A DNA stretch of 64,000 nucleotides, taken from Branchipolynoe longqiensis. Its lineage: Eukaryota > Annelida > Polychaeta > Phyllodocida > Polynoidae. A model generated the notes under the pieces. The model worked only from the letters and a program-made list of their open reading frames with translations. It was not told the origin of the DNA and did no database searches. Where the stretch lies: contig CM059192.1 in assembly GCA_030323885.1 (NCBI GenBank), forward strand, positions 1,791,934 to 1,855,933. Direction: 5' to 3'. This document shows, one piece after another, positions 30,301-45,300 of the stretch; positions within the stretch are counted from its first letter, which is position 1, and each line of letters opens with the position of its first letter. Made by a program: the position numbers and the translations under genes.

Positions 30301-33300
30301 TTTGTTGCAGATATATTTCCAGTTAATTATGTAGAATGCGACACGAATGATAGCTATATTTAATTCTTAAATAAATTGAGGCAAATGATGCATTTTGTTG
30401 CAGATATAGTTTTTAATGTTTGCTATGCAATACACTTAAGTTGTCTTCTAAGTCACAATTTTTCAATCAACCAATCAGATCCGTGATGGCCTTTAACATT
30501 TATTCCTTCCGTTTGTTCAAAACCATTTTATTGACACTTGTTTGCGGGTACGCAGTGCCACATTATTTCCTTATCAGTATGTTACAAAGATTTTCCACGT
30601 ACGCTGTTAATGTGTATTCCCCACTGGGTTCTTCCAGTAGCGCCTGGTGATTGGAACATTGGGGCATGTGAAGTTATTGTAAGTGATACTTGTAAGACCT
30701 GCGCGAGGGTTGAGATGTGCATTAAGGTGACGGTGATGGAAAGTGGAATTGGTACGATTCACGCTGTATTGCGTTCACGTTTAACTTTGTTATATTTTGC
30801 TAGTTACTTGAGGTTTTGTTCTCTTTTCTTTGTTTTGTAACTATTTCTATTCATGATAGTTTTGTTTGAGTGCTTTTTGGTCTTATTTGATTTTCTAGTT
30901 TGTATGAATTTCTCCATATGTGCCATGAACGTGATGCTTTCACTATTTCTTTTCATGAATAAAACCATCATTTATCTGAGTGATTAATTGTGTGGAGTAA
31001 ATGTGGTGTAGCTGGTTGCTGGATGTTACTAATTGTATGTAATTAATGCGGTATAATTAATTGCCATGTGTAATTAATTTTGTGTAGTTAATGAGGCATA
31101 TCTGGTTGCTGGGTATTAGTAATTGCCATGTGTAAATAATGTGTAATTAATTTTGTGTAGTTAATAAGGCATAGCTGGTTGCTGGGTGTTAGTAATTGCC
31201 ATGTGTAAATAATGTGTAATTAATTTTGTGTAGTTAATGAGGCATAGCTGGTTGCTGGGTGTTAGTAATTGCCATGTGTAAATAATGTGTAATTAATTGT
31301 GTGTAGTTAATGTGGTGTAGCTGGTTGCTGGGTGTAGCTGATTGTGTTAAATAATGTGTAATTAATTGTGCATAGTAGTTAATGTGGTGTATCTAATTGC
31401 TTGCTGTAACTAGTTGTCATGTGTAATTAACTGCTGGATCAATTGTCGTGTGTAAATAATGGTAATTAATTGCCATGTAGTTAATGTGCGTGCTGGGTGC
31501 TGGGTGTAGCGGATTGTATAAATAATGTGTAATTAATTGTGTGTAGTTAATGTGATGTAGCTGGTTGCTGGGTGTAGCTGATTGTGTGTAACGAATGTGT
31601 AATTAATTGTGTGTAGTTAATGTACTGCAGCTGGTTGCTGGGTGTAGCTGATTGTTTAATTAATTGTGTGTAGTTAATGTACTGTAGCTGGGTGTAGCTG
31701 ATTGTGTGTAATTAATTGCTGTGTAGTTAATGTAGCATAGCTGGTTGCTGGGTGTAGTTGATTGTAACTAATGTGTAATTAATTGTGTAGTTTTTGTGTA
31801 GCTGGTTGTTGGGTGTAGCTAATTGTTGCCTCTAATTAACCGCTCGGATTAATTTCCCTGCAGGTCTGTCATGGGCGGAAGTACAACCACCGGAGGAGGA
31901 GGACAAATTGGTGCAGGTTGCCGTGGGCACCAACTCAGTGTGGGCCACCACCGTCAGTGGAAAGGTAGGCGGAAGGCGCATCTTCGGGCTACTAGGATGA
32001 AAGATGAAAGCTCTCCGCGTTATCACTGATTTCCACAATTTGTGATATTCTCAAATTATTTTGACAATTTGGTTTCCATGAAACAGTGGACAGCCCCTCA
32101 CGGACTTAATGCTGTCAGAGAATTGTAGAAAATTTACCGGAAGTCAGATTTACACTTTTAAATGTTATTTGTTAGCTTTGATCATTGGTGACTTTCGTCT
32201 CTGAAGCTGCTTAATGGATTGTTCTACTCTCTGGGAATGTAGAGGAGTAGTGGTCAGAAATGTATTAAGTGTAAATAAGATACTTTGTTTTCGATTAATC
32301 TGAAAGGTCTGTATCTAGAAAATAGCTGATCGGAATGCGAAGAAGGCCCTGAACTGTGATCTTGAACCGTGTCTGATCCCTCACTCTGATCTGAAACCAC
32401 TAATAGCCACCCACATAAAATCCAAATGGCAACATGAGTGGGATGAAAACATTAATAAACTTGAAATTGAACCATCTGTGGGAAAACCACCATAGACTCA
32501 TGTGGGAGGTCGGCGGGGTCAAGTGGTCCTTAGCCGCTGCCGTATTGGCCACTCGTGGCTTACACATGCTTTTCTGCTCAAGGGGGAACCTCCCCCTGAA
32601 TGTATTGTGTGTCAGTCCCCGCTGACACTCAAACACATCTGACTAAGTTGCGTTGATTTTTTGGCCCTGCGCCAACAATTCTACACTGCAGACAGTATGC
32701 ATGACCTTTTTACTAAAGTCAAAGAAGAAAACATTTTAGCCTTTTTGAGGGCAGCTGGACTGTACCACCCCATATAGTTTACTAAATAGATTCTATCAAT
32801 TATTAATAAAACTTTTCTTTTTCTATGGGAATTTGTTTCCCTTGACCACAAATATATGATTGTGAGCTTTCTAATTTAATGAGTGTCTATTGGCACATAA
32901 TTGATTGTCTGCTTTTACATGTAAAAGCGATGGTTTGAACAAAAAACAAACATTTTTCGCTGTGAATATGGCCTATGCTGCCGACACGGTGTAAAGCAAC
33001 CACCAATCAATCATCAATCAATATTCATTTCCTTTTTTTAAAGAAGAAAATAGTGAATGTTTGTATTTGTTTAGATGTTAATGTCTTTTACAAAAAAGAA
33101 CCCACCAAAAGAATCCCTAGAAAATCATATAAAAGCACCTTCTTCAATACAGTAAAACCTGTCAAACTAACCACCTCCACAGATTGACCAGTCCCCTCAT
33201 TTTCCATTTTTAACTTGGAAAGTCTTCTAATAATTCACACACTCGGACAAAAAGGGAAAAAGGCAGAACATAGTTTAATAGTATTTATTCAACATAAAAT

Positions 33301-36300
33301 AAATCATAACCGAGAAGCGGTTGAGCAGTAGAGTTCAGGTAGGTCCAGGGACCGAGCAGTTCAGCGGGAATGTTCTGTTAATTTGTTCAGCTCGAGGACC
33401 ATCATTGCAGGGAGGAGTAGAAGGCCGTCCAGCGCTCAAACCAATAGATGGGTGAGCGCTGAAGGGGCGTCGGTTACAAGTCTGACCGAGGTAGGCAAGT
33501 ACAGTTTTCGACTTCCAGGTACCTACTTCCATAATACCTGGTAGTGGTAAGCCTGCTAGCTCACAAGCTTGGGCCGCGCCTCTCCGAATGCTATGCAGGG
33601 TGTAGTGCATGTTGTGTCCAAAGACAGTGAGAGTGGCGGTCAGGAGGGCGTGAAGCAGGATCGTGGGAGGTGAGCGGATCCCCGGAAGGGAGGACCAGCG
33701 CAGGAGAGGCAGGAAGCAGCTCTGGCGGCGTCCATGCAAATCTCACGCTGCATGTCCTTGAGCGCTGTAGGGTTGAGCCAACCGTCATGGAGACGGCCAT
33801 CTGACACCATACAAAACAGACGCTCCGACCACCGCCTGCAGGTGGGCCAACCCCACGTGATGGCCATGCGTGCCAGCTCCTCCTCGTGGTGCAGGAGGGG
33901 GGGGGGCACCACGGAGGGGGGGGCACCACTACTCAGGGAAGGAGGGGTGAGCGGCAAGGCGTCTAAGCGCGATGAAATATTCAGCCCAACTGGCTTCCCA
34001 CATATTAATCTTCTTGCACCCGTCTCCCCGAGTAACACAATTATGTGGAAAGAATGTCATACCTCTAGGGCGCTGGAGCACAGGCATGGCATCGATGAAG
34101 GCAGCATGGTCTGCCGGATAGACACATGCTAGACAGGAAGGAGGCGGTGGGCTGAGGAGGGGCGGCAGGAAGACGGCTGGACGGAAGACGGGCACGTGGT
34201 ACTGAAGGGGGCAGAGAAGCAGGCCTCGGGGTGCGGTGCACCTGTGGGGTTGGCGGGGGGGTAGGAGAGAGGAGGGGAAGGGGTGGGCTGAGGGCAGGCA
34301 TGGGTGAGGGAGGAGGTCGAGCAGGGGTGGGAGGAGGGCGAGGAGGCCTTGGTGGGGAGGGAGATACAGGCCTGGGGAGAAGGCGAATCGGTCCCCGGCT
34401 GCACCTTCAAGTGCATTCAACCGTGCAGTTGTGGCATCAGCCTTCTTATTTTCACTCCTCAGTCGTCTTATTGTCTCCTGGTCAGTTTCATGGTCTGAAG
34501 AAGAAGAACAGGTAGAGTGTACCGGGAGCTCCGGCCTGAGTGTGGATGAAGCACCGGATTGCGGGGAGTCCGGTAGAAGGAACGGGTCGCAGGACGAGAG
34601 GGCTGCTCTGGCAGGCTGTAGCCTAGGCTGGGGCAGTAGAGAAGGCCGACAACAGCGTTTCTTCACCGGCGGCATTGTAGTAGTAGTGCGCGGTGTGCGG
34701 CAGGCAGTAGAGGAAACCACGTGGAGTAATGGGGTGATTGAGGTAGCTGAGTAGGAGTAGTGGTGAGCGAAGTTGTCGGCGCAGCGACCCGCGGGGAAGT
34801 GACCAAGGCGGTGTAGTGGGATTCAGCAGGTGGACTAAAATAGAACAGCGCCTCATGTGCAAATTACCCATGTTAGCCTGCAGCCAACATGCATGTTGAC
34901 TTTATTTAGCATGCACCACTTGTGATTCTATCACAGTTCTATGCTCTTTCGGCATACATTTCTGTGCGCTATTTTTAGCTGTTTGAAATGTTATTTTTTA
35001 CTCAACAAACGAACAAACAAACAAAAGTGTCCTGTGTGCCTGCTTCCTGTTGTAGGTGTGGTTCCGGAAGGGAGTTTGCTGTGCACGCGCAGGTCTGGTG
35101 CAGGAGGCGGCGACGGGCTGCGGCTGGGTGTCCATGATGCACCGGATGCGACTTGTCAGCCTAGGACCCAGCGACCAGGTGAGAACCAGCATCAAACTGG
35201 TGGGTGATGCCTGGTGTACACTCGTAGTAGGTGATGCCTGGTGTACACTAGTAGTCTGATAGATGATGCCTGGTGTACACTAGTGGTAGGTAATGCCTGG
35301 TGTACACTGGTAGTAGGTGATGCCTGGTGTACACTAGTAGTCTGATAGTAGATGATGCCTGGTGTACACTAGTAGTAGGTGATGCCTGGTGTACACAGTA
35401 GTCTGATAGTAGGTGATGCCTGGTGTACACTAGTAGTAGGTGATGCCTGGTGTACACTAGTAGTAGGTGATTCCTAATTTACACTCGTAGTTTGTGATGC
35501 CTGGTGTACACTAGTAGTAGGTGATGCCTGGTGTACACCAGTAGTAGGTGATTCCTAATGTACACTAGTAGTAGGTGATGCCTGGTGTACACTGGTAGTA
35601 GGTGATGCCTGGTTACACCAGGCAAATGGCGGCCCCAGTGCTACTGAGAGCAATAAGTAACACAAAGATTTATAAGAGAAGTGTACTGGCTATGGAGGCG
35701 CATGCCTGGAATAATCAACCCACACAACAACGGGCAATCAAAAGTCTGGACCACTATAAAAGGTTCTTAAAGAAAACATAATACACAACCACCTACTGAA
35801 GGAACAATATCTCGCCTGACTGTGGGCGCAGTCAATGCTTTCTGTGTTCTGGCACAAAAAGCAAAAAAAGACAGGCCAGAAAAGATGGTAGATATTACAA
35901 ATACGGAAACTAGCCCTAAGGAATTCGAAATGACTATCACTATAGGGAGCAGTCCGTCTGGGTATGTGTACTGGCACAAACCAAAGCAGAACCAGACAGG
36001 CCATGGTCATGCATCTGATTCACCCTAAAATACAAAATGGCTAACCATACAACACAACCATCCCACCTAGTCACAGTCCTGAAGGGTCCAGGGGTGTTCT
36101 GGCACACTGGTGTACTATCTAAGGACATGGCGTGGGTGAAAGGATGCTGTAACAAACCACACTGGGATGGGATCCTCTCCCGCAGGCCTGTATGTCATCT
36201 GCGTAAATGTACATAGTAGGCTAAGTTATCATATACAGGTTAGGAAAAAACTTTGAAAATTCAAAAAAAACTAATATAAAAACTAATAACACCCAAAACC

Positions 36301-39300
36301 GCAAAGGTTGGCCCGAGAAAGATCAGGTAAACACTCCTAAGTGCAGGGCCAGACTAATCCAGTATCACAGCTGTCCAGCGTTGAAAACAAGCACCCTCAC
36401 AGGAGCTTATACGTTATGGGCAGAATAAAAAACTTGCCACCAAAAAAACAACTAAAAAACACACTAGTAGTAGGTGATGCCTGGTGTACACTAATAGTAG
36501 GTGATGCCTGGTGTACACTAGTAGTAGGTGATGTCTGGTGTACACGAGTAGTCTGATAGTAGATGATGCCTGGTATACACTAATAGTAGGTGATGCCTGG
36601 TGTACACTGGTAGTCTGATAGTAGGTGATGCCTGGTGTACACTAGTAGTCTGATAGTAGATGATGCCTGGTGTACACTAATAGTAGGTGATGCATGGTGT
36701 ACACTGGTAGTCTGATAGTAGGTGATGCCTGGTGTACACTAGTAGTAGGTGATGTCTGGTGTACACTAGTAGTCTGATAGTAGATGATGCCTGGTATACA
36801 CTAGTAGTAGGTGATGCCTGGTGTACACTGGTAGTCTGATAGTAGATGATGCCTGGTGTACACTGGTAGTAGGTAATGCCTGATGAACACTGATAGTAGG
36901 TGATGCCTGCTGTACACTGGTAGTCTGATAGTAGGTAATGCCTGGTGTACACTGGTAGTTTTGATTGATTGATTGATTGGTGGTTGCTTTACGCCGTGTC
37001 GGCAGCATAGGCCATATTCACGGCGAGAAATGTTTGTTTTTTGTTCAAACCATCGCTTTTACATGTAAAAGCAGACAATCAATTATGTGCCAATAGACAC
37101 TAATTAAATTAGAAAGCTCACAATCATATATCTGTGGTCAAGGGAAACAAATTCCCATAGAAAAAGAAAAGTTTCATTAATAATTAATAGAATCCATTTA
37201 GTAAACTATATAAGGTGGTACAGTCCAGCTGCCCTCAAAAAGGCTAAAATGTTTTCCTGTTTTACCTTAGTAAAAAGGTCATGCATACTGCCTGCAGTGT
37301 AGAACCGTTGGCGCAGGGCCAAAAAATCAACGCAACTTAGTAAAATGTGTTTGAGTGTCAGTGGGGACTGACACCCAATACATTCAGGGGGAGGTTCCCC
37401 CTTGAGCAGAAAAGCATGTGTAAGCCACGAGTGGCCAACACGGCAGCGGCTAAGGACCACTTGGTCCCGCCGACCTCCCGCATGAGTCTGTGGTGGCTTT
37501 CCCACAGATGGTTCAATTTCTTTAAGTTTATTGATGTTTTCATCCCACTCATGTTGCCATTTGGATTTTATGTGGGTGGCTATTAGTGGTTTCAGATCAG
37601 AGTGAGGGATCAGACACGGTTCAAGATCACAGTTCAGGGCCTTCTTCGCAGCCCGATCAGCTCGTTCGTTTCCTTGTATGCCAGCATGGCCAGGCACCCA
37701 GCACAGGTGGATATCATACCCATCTGTTGTCAGTTGGTTCATTTTATAAATGACCGTTGCTAGAATAGGGTGATTCGTTTTCAGTCCAGCAACAGCCAGG
37801 AGGCAAGAGAAGGAATCACTGTATATAACATAGTTAGTGTGGTTGGATACCTCGATACACTCCAAAGCGAGAAGGAGTGCTCGGGCCTCTGCAGTGAAAA
37901 TCGAGCTCTGATCGGGCAAACGTACACCAAATTTTTCCCGTCGGCAGACTGCCGCAGCAGCTACCCGGCTTTGGTCTTTCGAACCATCAGTGTATATGGA
38001 GAGGTGGTCTGCAAACTGGCCTTGAATCTCTGCATGCAGTCCTTGGTACTCGAGTGGATGTGTCCCAGACTTCCTCAGTTCCGTGAGTCGGAGGATAACC
38101 GATGGCTTTCTCAACGACCACGGGGGATGTTCTGGGACTTTGGCATCCTCCAACACGTCCAAATCCACGCCCAAGGCCTCCAAATGAGGTTTCATTCGGA
38201 GCCTCAGTGGCCGGATGTAATTCGGCCTGGCTTCATACCTGGATTCGTCATGTTGCTCGAATAGACAATTGTGTGCAGGATTCAATGCATTAGTTTTTAT
38301 CTTGACTACATATTGCATGGCCAGTTTGATTCTCCTGTTGTTAAGTGATGGTTCATTGGCTTCGACATAAAGGCTCTGAACTGGTGAGGTGCGGAAGGCC
38401 CCAAGGGCCAGGCGCAGTCCCTGGTGGTGGATCGTGTCTAGCAGCCCAATATATGATTTCCTTGCGGAACCGTATACTATGCTGCCGTAATCCACTCGTG
38501 AACGAACCAAGGTTCTGTACACGGAGAGCAGAACATCTCTGTCCGCTCCCCACTCTGAGCTGGACAGCACCCTCAGAATATCCAGCGCTTTCAGGCATCT
38601 TGTTTTCAGGTACTTTATATGTGGCACAAAAGACAGTTTTGCGTCGAGAATGAGGCCCAGAAATTTGGTTTTCTCAACGACTTTAATGGGATCCCCATCC
38701 AGGGTCAGCTCCGGTTCCGCATGTATTCTACGCAGCAGGCAGAAGTGCATGCAGACTGTTTTGGTCTTGGAAAATTTGAAACCGTTCAGAACTGACCATC
38801 GATGGATCCCATTTATGCTTGGTTGTAGCTGTCTCTCTATGACATTCATGTTAGCACCGCTGTAATATAAAACAAAGTCGTCCACGAAAAGACTACAGGA
38901 GACCCCCTGCTTTACAGCAGCAGCAATACCATTGACCTTGACCCCGAAAAGGGTCACGGCCAGTATGCTGCCTTGAGGTACTCCTAGTTCCTGTGAGTGT
39001 AGGCGGGAATAGGTAGTCTTGACACGGACGCGGAAATGCCTGAAGGCTAGAAAGTTCCTGATGAAAATTGGCAAGTGGCCACGAAGGCCAATCGCATGAA
39101 GATCCTCCATGATGCCATGCTGCCACGTTGTGTCATAGGCTTTTTCGAGGTCGAAAAAGACAGCCACAACGTGCTCCTTCTTAAGGAAAGCATCTCTTAT
39201 GAAGGTCTCCATGCGCACCAAATGGTCGAGGGTGCTGCGGCCCCGTCTGAAGCCACATTGAAGGTTGGACAGGTGGTGTCCTGACTCCAGTAGCCAGACG

Positions 39301-42300
39301 AGGCGGTTGTTTAAACCATGGTTTTACAGATGCAGCTTGTAAGGGCTATGGGACGATAGTTGTGGGCTTCACTCTGGTCTTTACCAGGTTTGGGAATCGG
39401 TATTACTGTCGCCTCCCGCCAAGAGGCGGGGACGACACCCGACTCCCAGATGTTGTTGAAGAGTTGAAGCAACAGTCTCAGTGCATGTTCAGGGAGATGT
39501 TTCAAAAATTGATAATGAATTCCATCAGGTCCAACTGCTGTGTCATGCGAGCTTTCCAAAGAACACCTCAACTCATCCATACTGAATGGGGAGTTGTAGT
39601 GCTCCTCGCCATCGGAAGAAAAGTCCAAGAGCTTTTGCTCTTGGCGTTCCTTGACCACCCGAAAGCCCGGGAGGCAGTTTGCCAAAGACGAGTTTCCAGC
39701 AAAGGTGCGAGCCAATTCTTCACTTATTTCGTCGAGTGATGTGAGAATGGTGCCGTTGTGTTTCAAGTGCTGGACTACAGAAGAATCACCTCCCCTTCGT
39801 TTGATTCTTCTGATCATTGTCCATACTTTGCCCAACGGCGTGTGCATGGTGATGCTAGAAACAAATTGTCTCCAACACTGCCTCCGCGCTTCTTTGATTG
39901 TTCTGCGAGCGCGAGCGCGCAGAATTTTAAAGAGCGCCAGATTTTCAGCAGTCGGTCTCCTGTGGAATTTACGCTGAGCTTTCTTTCGTTCCTTAATAGC
40001 CCTCCTACAGCCGTCATCTAACCATGGAGGCGTCAAACGCTTGGGAGTTGCCGAGGTCTTCGGAACAGTTTTCTCCGCGATCCATCTCAGCATCTCAGTG
40101 AAGGCATCGATGTCACTGATGTCTGGAGTGAACTTCTCGCAACATAGGGTCTGGAAGGTGGGCCAGTCGGCTTTACAAAGCCGCCAGCTCCTCTCTCGCT
40201 CTATGGGAGATGCCCCCCCACAATTAAGAATAATTGGGAAGTGGTCGCTCCCGCAGAGGTCATCCCAGACCCTCCACGAAAAGTCCAGCGCCAGTTCTGG
40301 TTCTACAATGCTGAGATCGATGGCGGAATATGTTCCGTAGCCGGGATGCAAATATGTGTATGAACCATCGTTCAATACACACAGAGCATGAGCGGCCACA
40401 AGGTCCTCAATTCTCTTGCCTTTAGCGTTCCTATTGTCCCCCCCCCCATAATGGGTTGTGGCCGTTAAAGTCACCCATAAGTAAATATGGGGACGGTAAC
40501 TGGTCCACAAGGGCGTCCAGTTCTTGTAAAGTGAGAACGGAGCTCGGAGGAATGTAAATGGAACAGATAGTTACAGTCTTATGCAGCGTCAGACGAACAG
40601 CTACAGCCTGTAGTGTTGTGTCTAACGCCACTGGCGTACACACCACATCACGTCTGACCAAGATGGAGGAGCCGCCAGCGGCTCGGTCTCCATCTGGTGC
40701 GTGCTTGTTATGAATGGTGTAGCCTTTAAGACTACAACTCTCAGAAGCTTTTATATAAGTTTCTTGTAGGCAAACAGCGAGTGGATTGAGGTTGCAACAA
40801 AGAAGAGACAACTCTTCGATGTTGCTCCTAAAACCTCGGCAGTTCCATTGAATAAGAGATGCACCTGTCACTGTCATTTTGGAGCAGTGACAGGTGTTCT
40901 CCCCCTCGCCTTTGGTTTGAGGGAGAGACTTCGACTGCGGGTTTCCACAGTCTCAGGCATCTCAATATCGGCCAGCGCCCGATATCTATTTGATGTTAAG
41001 TTTTTGGAGATCGATGACCCCCTGGACGTTTTGTCCGTAGGGGTCAAAGATCCCTTCGGAACTCGGTCCGACAAATTCTTCTTCTTTTTGGGCATTGCCG
41101 GCTCGGCCAGCGTCTGCACCGCAATACTAGTATTAATATTATTACTTTTGATCGAAACCGGCGTCGGATTTGGGACTGGGGTGAAGGCAGTGGGCTTCCC
41201 TCCAGTCAACCACGTCAGTTCAGTCTGGCATTCAATTGTCCTGTTGGAGGCTTTGGCTGCCGCAGCATAGCTCTTGGTGATTGGCGAGGGAGTATTCACC
41301 TCAGCCAGCCTTCGAGCTTCTGGGTAGCTTAGCCGCTTCTCAGTCTTGATCTGCTGAATTAGCTTTTCTTTTTTCCAGACAGGACAGTCTTTAGATATGG
41401 CCATATGGTCACCCAGGCAATTGGAACATTTTGCCTGGTTTTGACAACTGGTGTTGTCATGACCTTTTTGACCACACTTAAAACAGATGATTTCATTTTT
41501 GCATCTATCCTTGCCATGACCAAACTTCTGGCATTGGAAGCATCGAAGTGGGTTTGGGATGAAGACATCCACATTCACACTAAGGTATCCAATTTTCAAA
41601 TTCTTGGGCGGAAAAGGCTTGCCAAACGTGAGGATATATGTCCCTGTTTTTATGGACTTGTTATCCCTCTTTATAACTATTCTTCGTACGTTTAACACTC
41701 CTTGAGACTTGAGCTCATGTGCTATCTCATCCTCATCAACACCATCAAGATCTCTAGTCCGGATTACTCCTTTGCTAGAGTTGAGAGTTCGATGAGGAGA
41801 GGCCTTGATGCTGACGCCTGCTAGCGTGCTTGCACGTAGCAGATTACACTGGTAGTAGGTAATGCCTGGTGTACACTAGTAGTCTGATAGTAGATGATGT
41901 CTGGTGTACACTGGTAGTAGGTAATGCCTGGTGTACACTGGTAGTAGGTAATGCCTGGTGTACACTAGTAGTCTAATAGTAGGTGATGCCTGGCATACAC
42001 TAGTAGTATGTGATGCCTGGTGTACACCAGGCATCACCTACTATTAGACTACCAGACCCCGTTATGTTTCCGTGACCTGGCAGGTGTGGGGCACCGACTA
42101 GACGACAGCCAGATTGATCTCATTGCGTTTCTTCGATTCGGTATGTGTGGGGTATCGACTACAACCACCAGATCTAGTTAAACAAACAACATAACTAACT
42201 TGACCCCGTTGCGTTTCTTCGATCCCGGCAGGTATGGGGCATCGACTACGACGACCGCCAGATCTACTTCCGGACTGGGGTGACCCGTGACGAGCAAACG

Positions 42301-45300
42301 GGAAAGTCCTGGCGCCAGGTGGACCTGCCCTACTGCTGTTACTATGGCAACACGAACCGGAAGCGCACGCGCTCCACCTCGTCACGCACGTCGCGCAACA
42401 GCTTGCTCTCCGTGTGCGAGCGTGCTGCGGAGGACGGTCGGGGGGAGACAGAGACGGCAGTGGGGGTGGACGTCACCATTGTGCCGGACTCCGTCAGATC
42501 GCCTGGCACGAAGGAGTACGTGGAGAACTTCTACGCGCTAACGCGCATCAGCAACGACCAGAACGACAACGCACCGCTAGTGGCGCCGGGCGGGGAGGGA
42601 AGGTGTGACGGGGATGCAATCTCCGGGCCCGCCGCCAGGGGCAGCACGTGCGGCAGCCCGGACGCGGACAGCAGGTCAGCGTCCAGCGGGGACCGCACCC
42701 CCACCAACCTCGACTCGCCCACAGCGCAGTACGAGGCCGTAATGGCGGCCATGGCGGCGCTCAAGAAGTCCAAGAGCATCCAGCAGATCAAGTCGCTCAT
42801 CAGGAAGAAGACCGAGCAGGTCTCGGACCACCTCTCACCCGAGATGCTGTCAACCTGCATGCAGCGAGACATCACCGTCACCTTTAAGACGGGCAACGAG
42901 AGCGTGAATCTGCTGGAGGCCGGTGGCGTGACGTCACGCGGCATCATGGAGACGAGCGTGACGTCACGTGGCCTCATGGAGACGAGCATCACGTCGCTGC
43001 CGCGCAGTGCGAGCGACCAGAGCACGAGCAGCTCAACCTTCGCGTGGTCCGAGTTCGGCTCTGTCTGTGGCTGGGACCCCACTGGTCGGGGTACGTCAAG
43101 CCGCTATGCCTTTGCGCACAATTTTTGTTTGTGCAGAAATCTGTCTTTTTTAAAACATTTTTTAATGCTTTCTTTTTTCTCTTTGTTTCTTAAAGTGGCA
43201 TTGTCCAATTATTTTGAGTTCCTGCCTTTTTTTTAAGATGGTTGGTTGGTTATCATCTACATTACTTTAGTTTGGAATTATTTTAATTTGACTAGGTTAC
43301 CTTTTGATATATTTGAAGTGCAACCATGTCAGTTTATTTTCGGTGAGCTTGTCAAAACACAGTAGGAGGCTTCAGGAATAATAGCTTCCATTAAATTGAT
43401 TTTGTATTCATTTTGTGCTGCAACACCAGCAATATGCCACATGTAGTCATGCATCCCACAGCAATATGCCACATGTAGTCATGCATCCCACAGCAATATG
43501 CCACATGTAGTCATGCATCCCACAACGATATGCCACATGTAGTCATGCATCCCACAGCAATATGCCACTTGTAATCATGCATCCCTCAGCAATATGCCAC
43601 ATGTAGTCATGCATCCCACAATGATATGTCACATGGAGTCATGCATCCCACAGCAATATGCCACATGTAGTCATGCATCCCACAGCAATATGTCACTTGT
43701 AGTCATGCATCCCACAGCAATATCCCACATGTAGTCATGCATCCCACAGCAATATGCCACATGTAGTCATGCATCCCACAGCAATATGCCACATGTAACC
43801 ATGCATCCCCACAGCAATATGCCACATGTAATCATCCATCCCCACAGCAATATGCCACATGTAATCATGCATCCCCACAGCAATATGCTGCATGTAATCA
43901 TGCATCCCCACAGCAATATGCTGCATGTAATCATGCATCCCACAATGATATGCCACATGGAGTCATGCATCCCACAGCAATATGCCACATGTAGTCATGC
44001 ATCCCACAACAATATGCCACATGTAGTCATGCATCCCACAGCAATATGTCAGTTTTAGTCATGCATCCCACAGCAATATGACACATGTAGTCATGCACCC
44101 ACACAGGAATATGCCACATGTAGTCATGCATCCCACAACAATATGCCACATGTAGTCATGCATCCCACAGCAATATGGCAGTTTAGTCATGCATCCAACA
44201 GCAATATTGCACATGTAGTCATGCATCCCACAGCAATATGCCACATGTAATCATGCATCCCCACAGCAATATGCCACATGTAATCATGCATCCCCACAGC
44301 AATATGCCGCATGTAGTCATGCATCCCACAACCATATGCCACATGTAGTCATGCATCCCACAACAATATGCCACATGTAGTCATGCATCCCACAACAATA
44401 TGCCACATGTAGTCATGCATCCGCACAGCAATATGTCAGTTTTAGTCATGCATCCCACAGCAATATGACACATGTAGTCATGCACCCACACAGGAATATG
44501 CCACATGTAGTCATGCATCCCACAACAATATGCCACATGTAGTCATGCATCCCACAGCAATATGGCAGTTTAGTCATGCATCCAACAGCAATATTGCACA
44601 TGTAGTCATGCATCCCACAGCAATATGCCACATGTAATCATGCATCCCCACAGCAATATGCCACATGTAATCATGCATCCCCACAGCAATATGCCGCATG
44701 TAGTCATGCATCCCACAACCATATGCCACATGTAGTCATGCATCCCACAACAATATGCCACATGTAGTCATGCATCCCACAACAATATGCCACATGTAGT
44801 CATGCATCCGCACAGCAATATGTCAGTTTTAGTCATGCATCCCACAGCAATATGTCAGTTTTAGTCATGCATCCCCACAGCAATATGGCACATGTAGTCA
44901 TGCATCCCCACAGCAATATGCCATCTATAGTCATGCATCCCACAGCAATATGCCACATGTAATCCATGCATCCCACAACAATATGCCACATGTAATCATG
45001 CATCCCACATCAATATGCCACATGTAGTCATGCATCCCACAGCAATATGCCACTTGTAGTCATGCATCCCACAGCAATATGCCACATGTAGTCATGCATC
45101 CCACAACGATATGCCACATGGAGTCATGCATCCCACACATATGCCATGTTTGGAGTCATGCATCCCACAGCAATATGCCACTTGTAGTCATGCATCCCAC
45201 AGCAATATGCCACATGTAGTCATGCATCCCACAACGATATGCCACATGGAGTCATGCATCCCACAACAATATGCCACATGTAGTCATGCATCCCACAGCA

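Larger units (their letters stand above)
33232..34890 (-). mobile_element. Ngaro-like copy with internal deletion
   Basis: The 5' palindrome ATGTTGGC-TGCAG-GCTAACAT lies at 34870-34890 (minus strand) and the 3' end GTGAATT at 33232. Between them are gag and the last part of the recombinase only; RT-RNase H and most of the recombinase are deleted. It lies antisense in TECPR1 intron 6. The gag start [15 protein letters not shown] has lost the AT-hook core seen in the other copies. Confidence 0.8.
36960..41845 (-). mobile_element. I/Nimb-type LINE, 4.9 kb, 5'-truncated
   Basis: A non-LTR retrotransposon with a zinc-knuckle ORF1 and an ORF2 of endonuclease, reverse transcriptase and RNase H, ending in a (AATC)n tail (36961-36980). 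RNase H and the tail type point to the I superfamily, near the Nimbus elements of molluscs (from memory). The 11-bp duplication ACACTGGTAGT (36949-36959 and 41846-41856) flanks it exactly. ORF1 lacks its N-terminus, and two frameshifts break ORF2, so it is dead. Confidence 0.9.

Noticed and set aside
33734..34754. Gly/Arg-rich plus-strand open frames in intron 6
   Set aside because: They are reverse-strand shadows of the Pro/Ser-rich gag of the deleted Ngaro copy.
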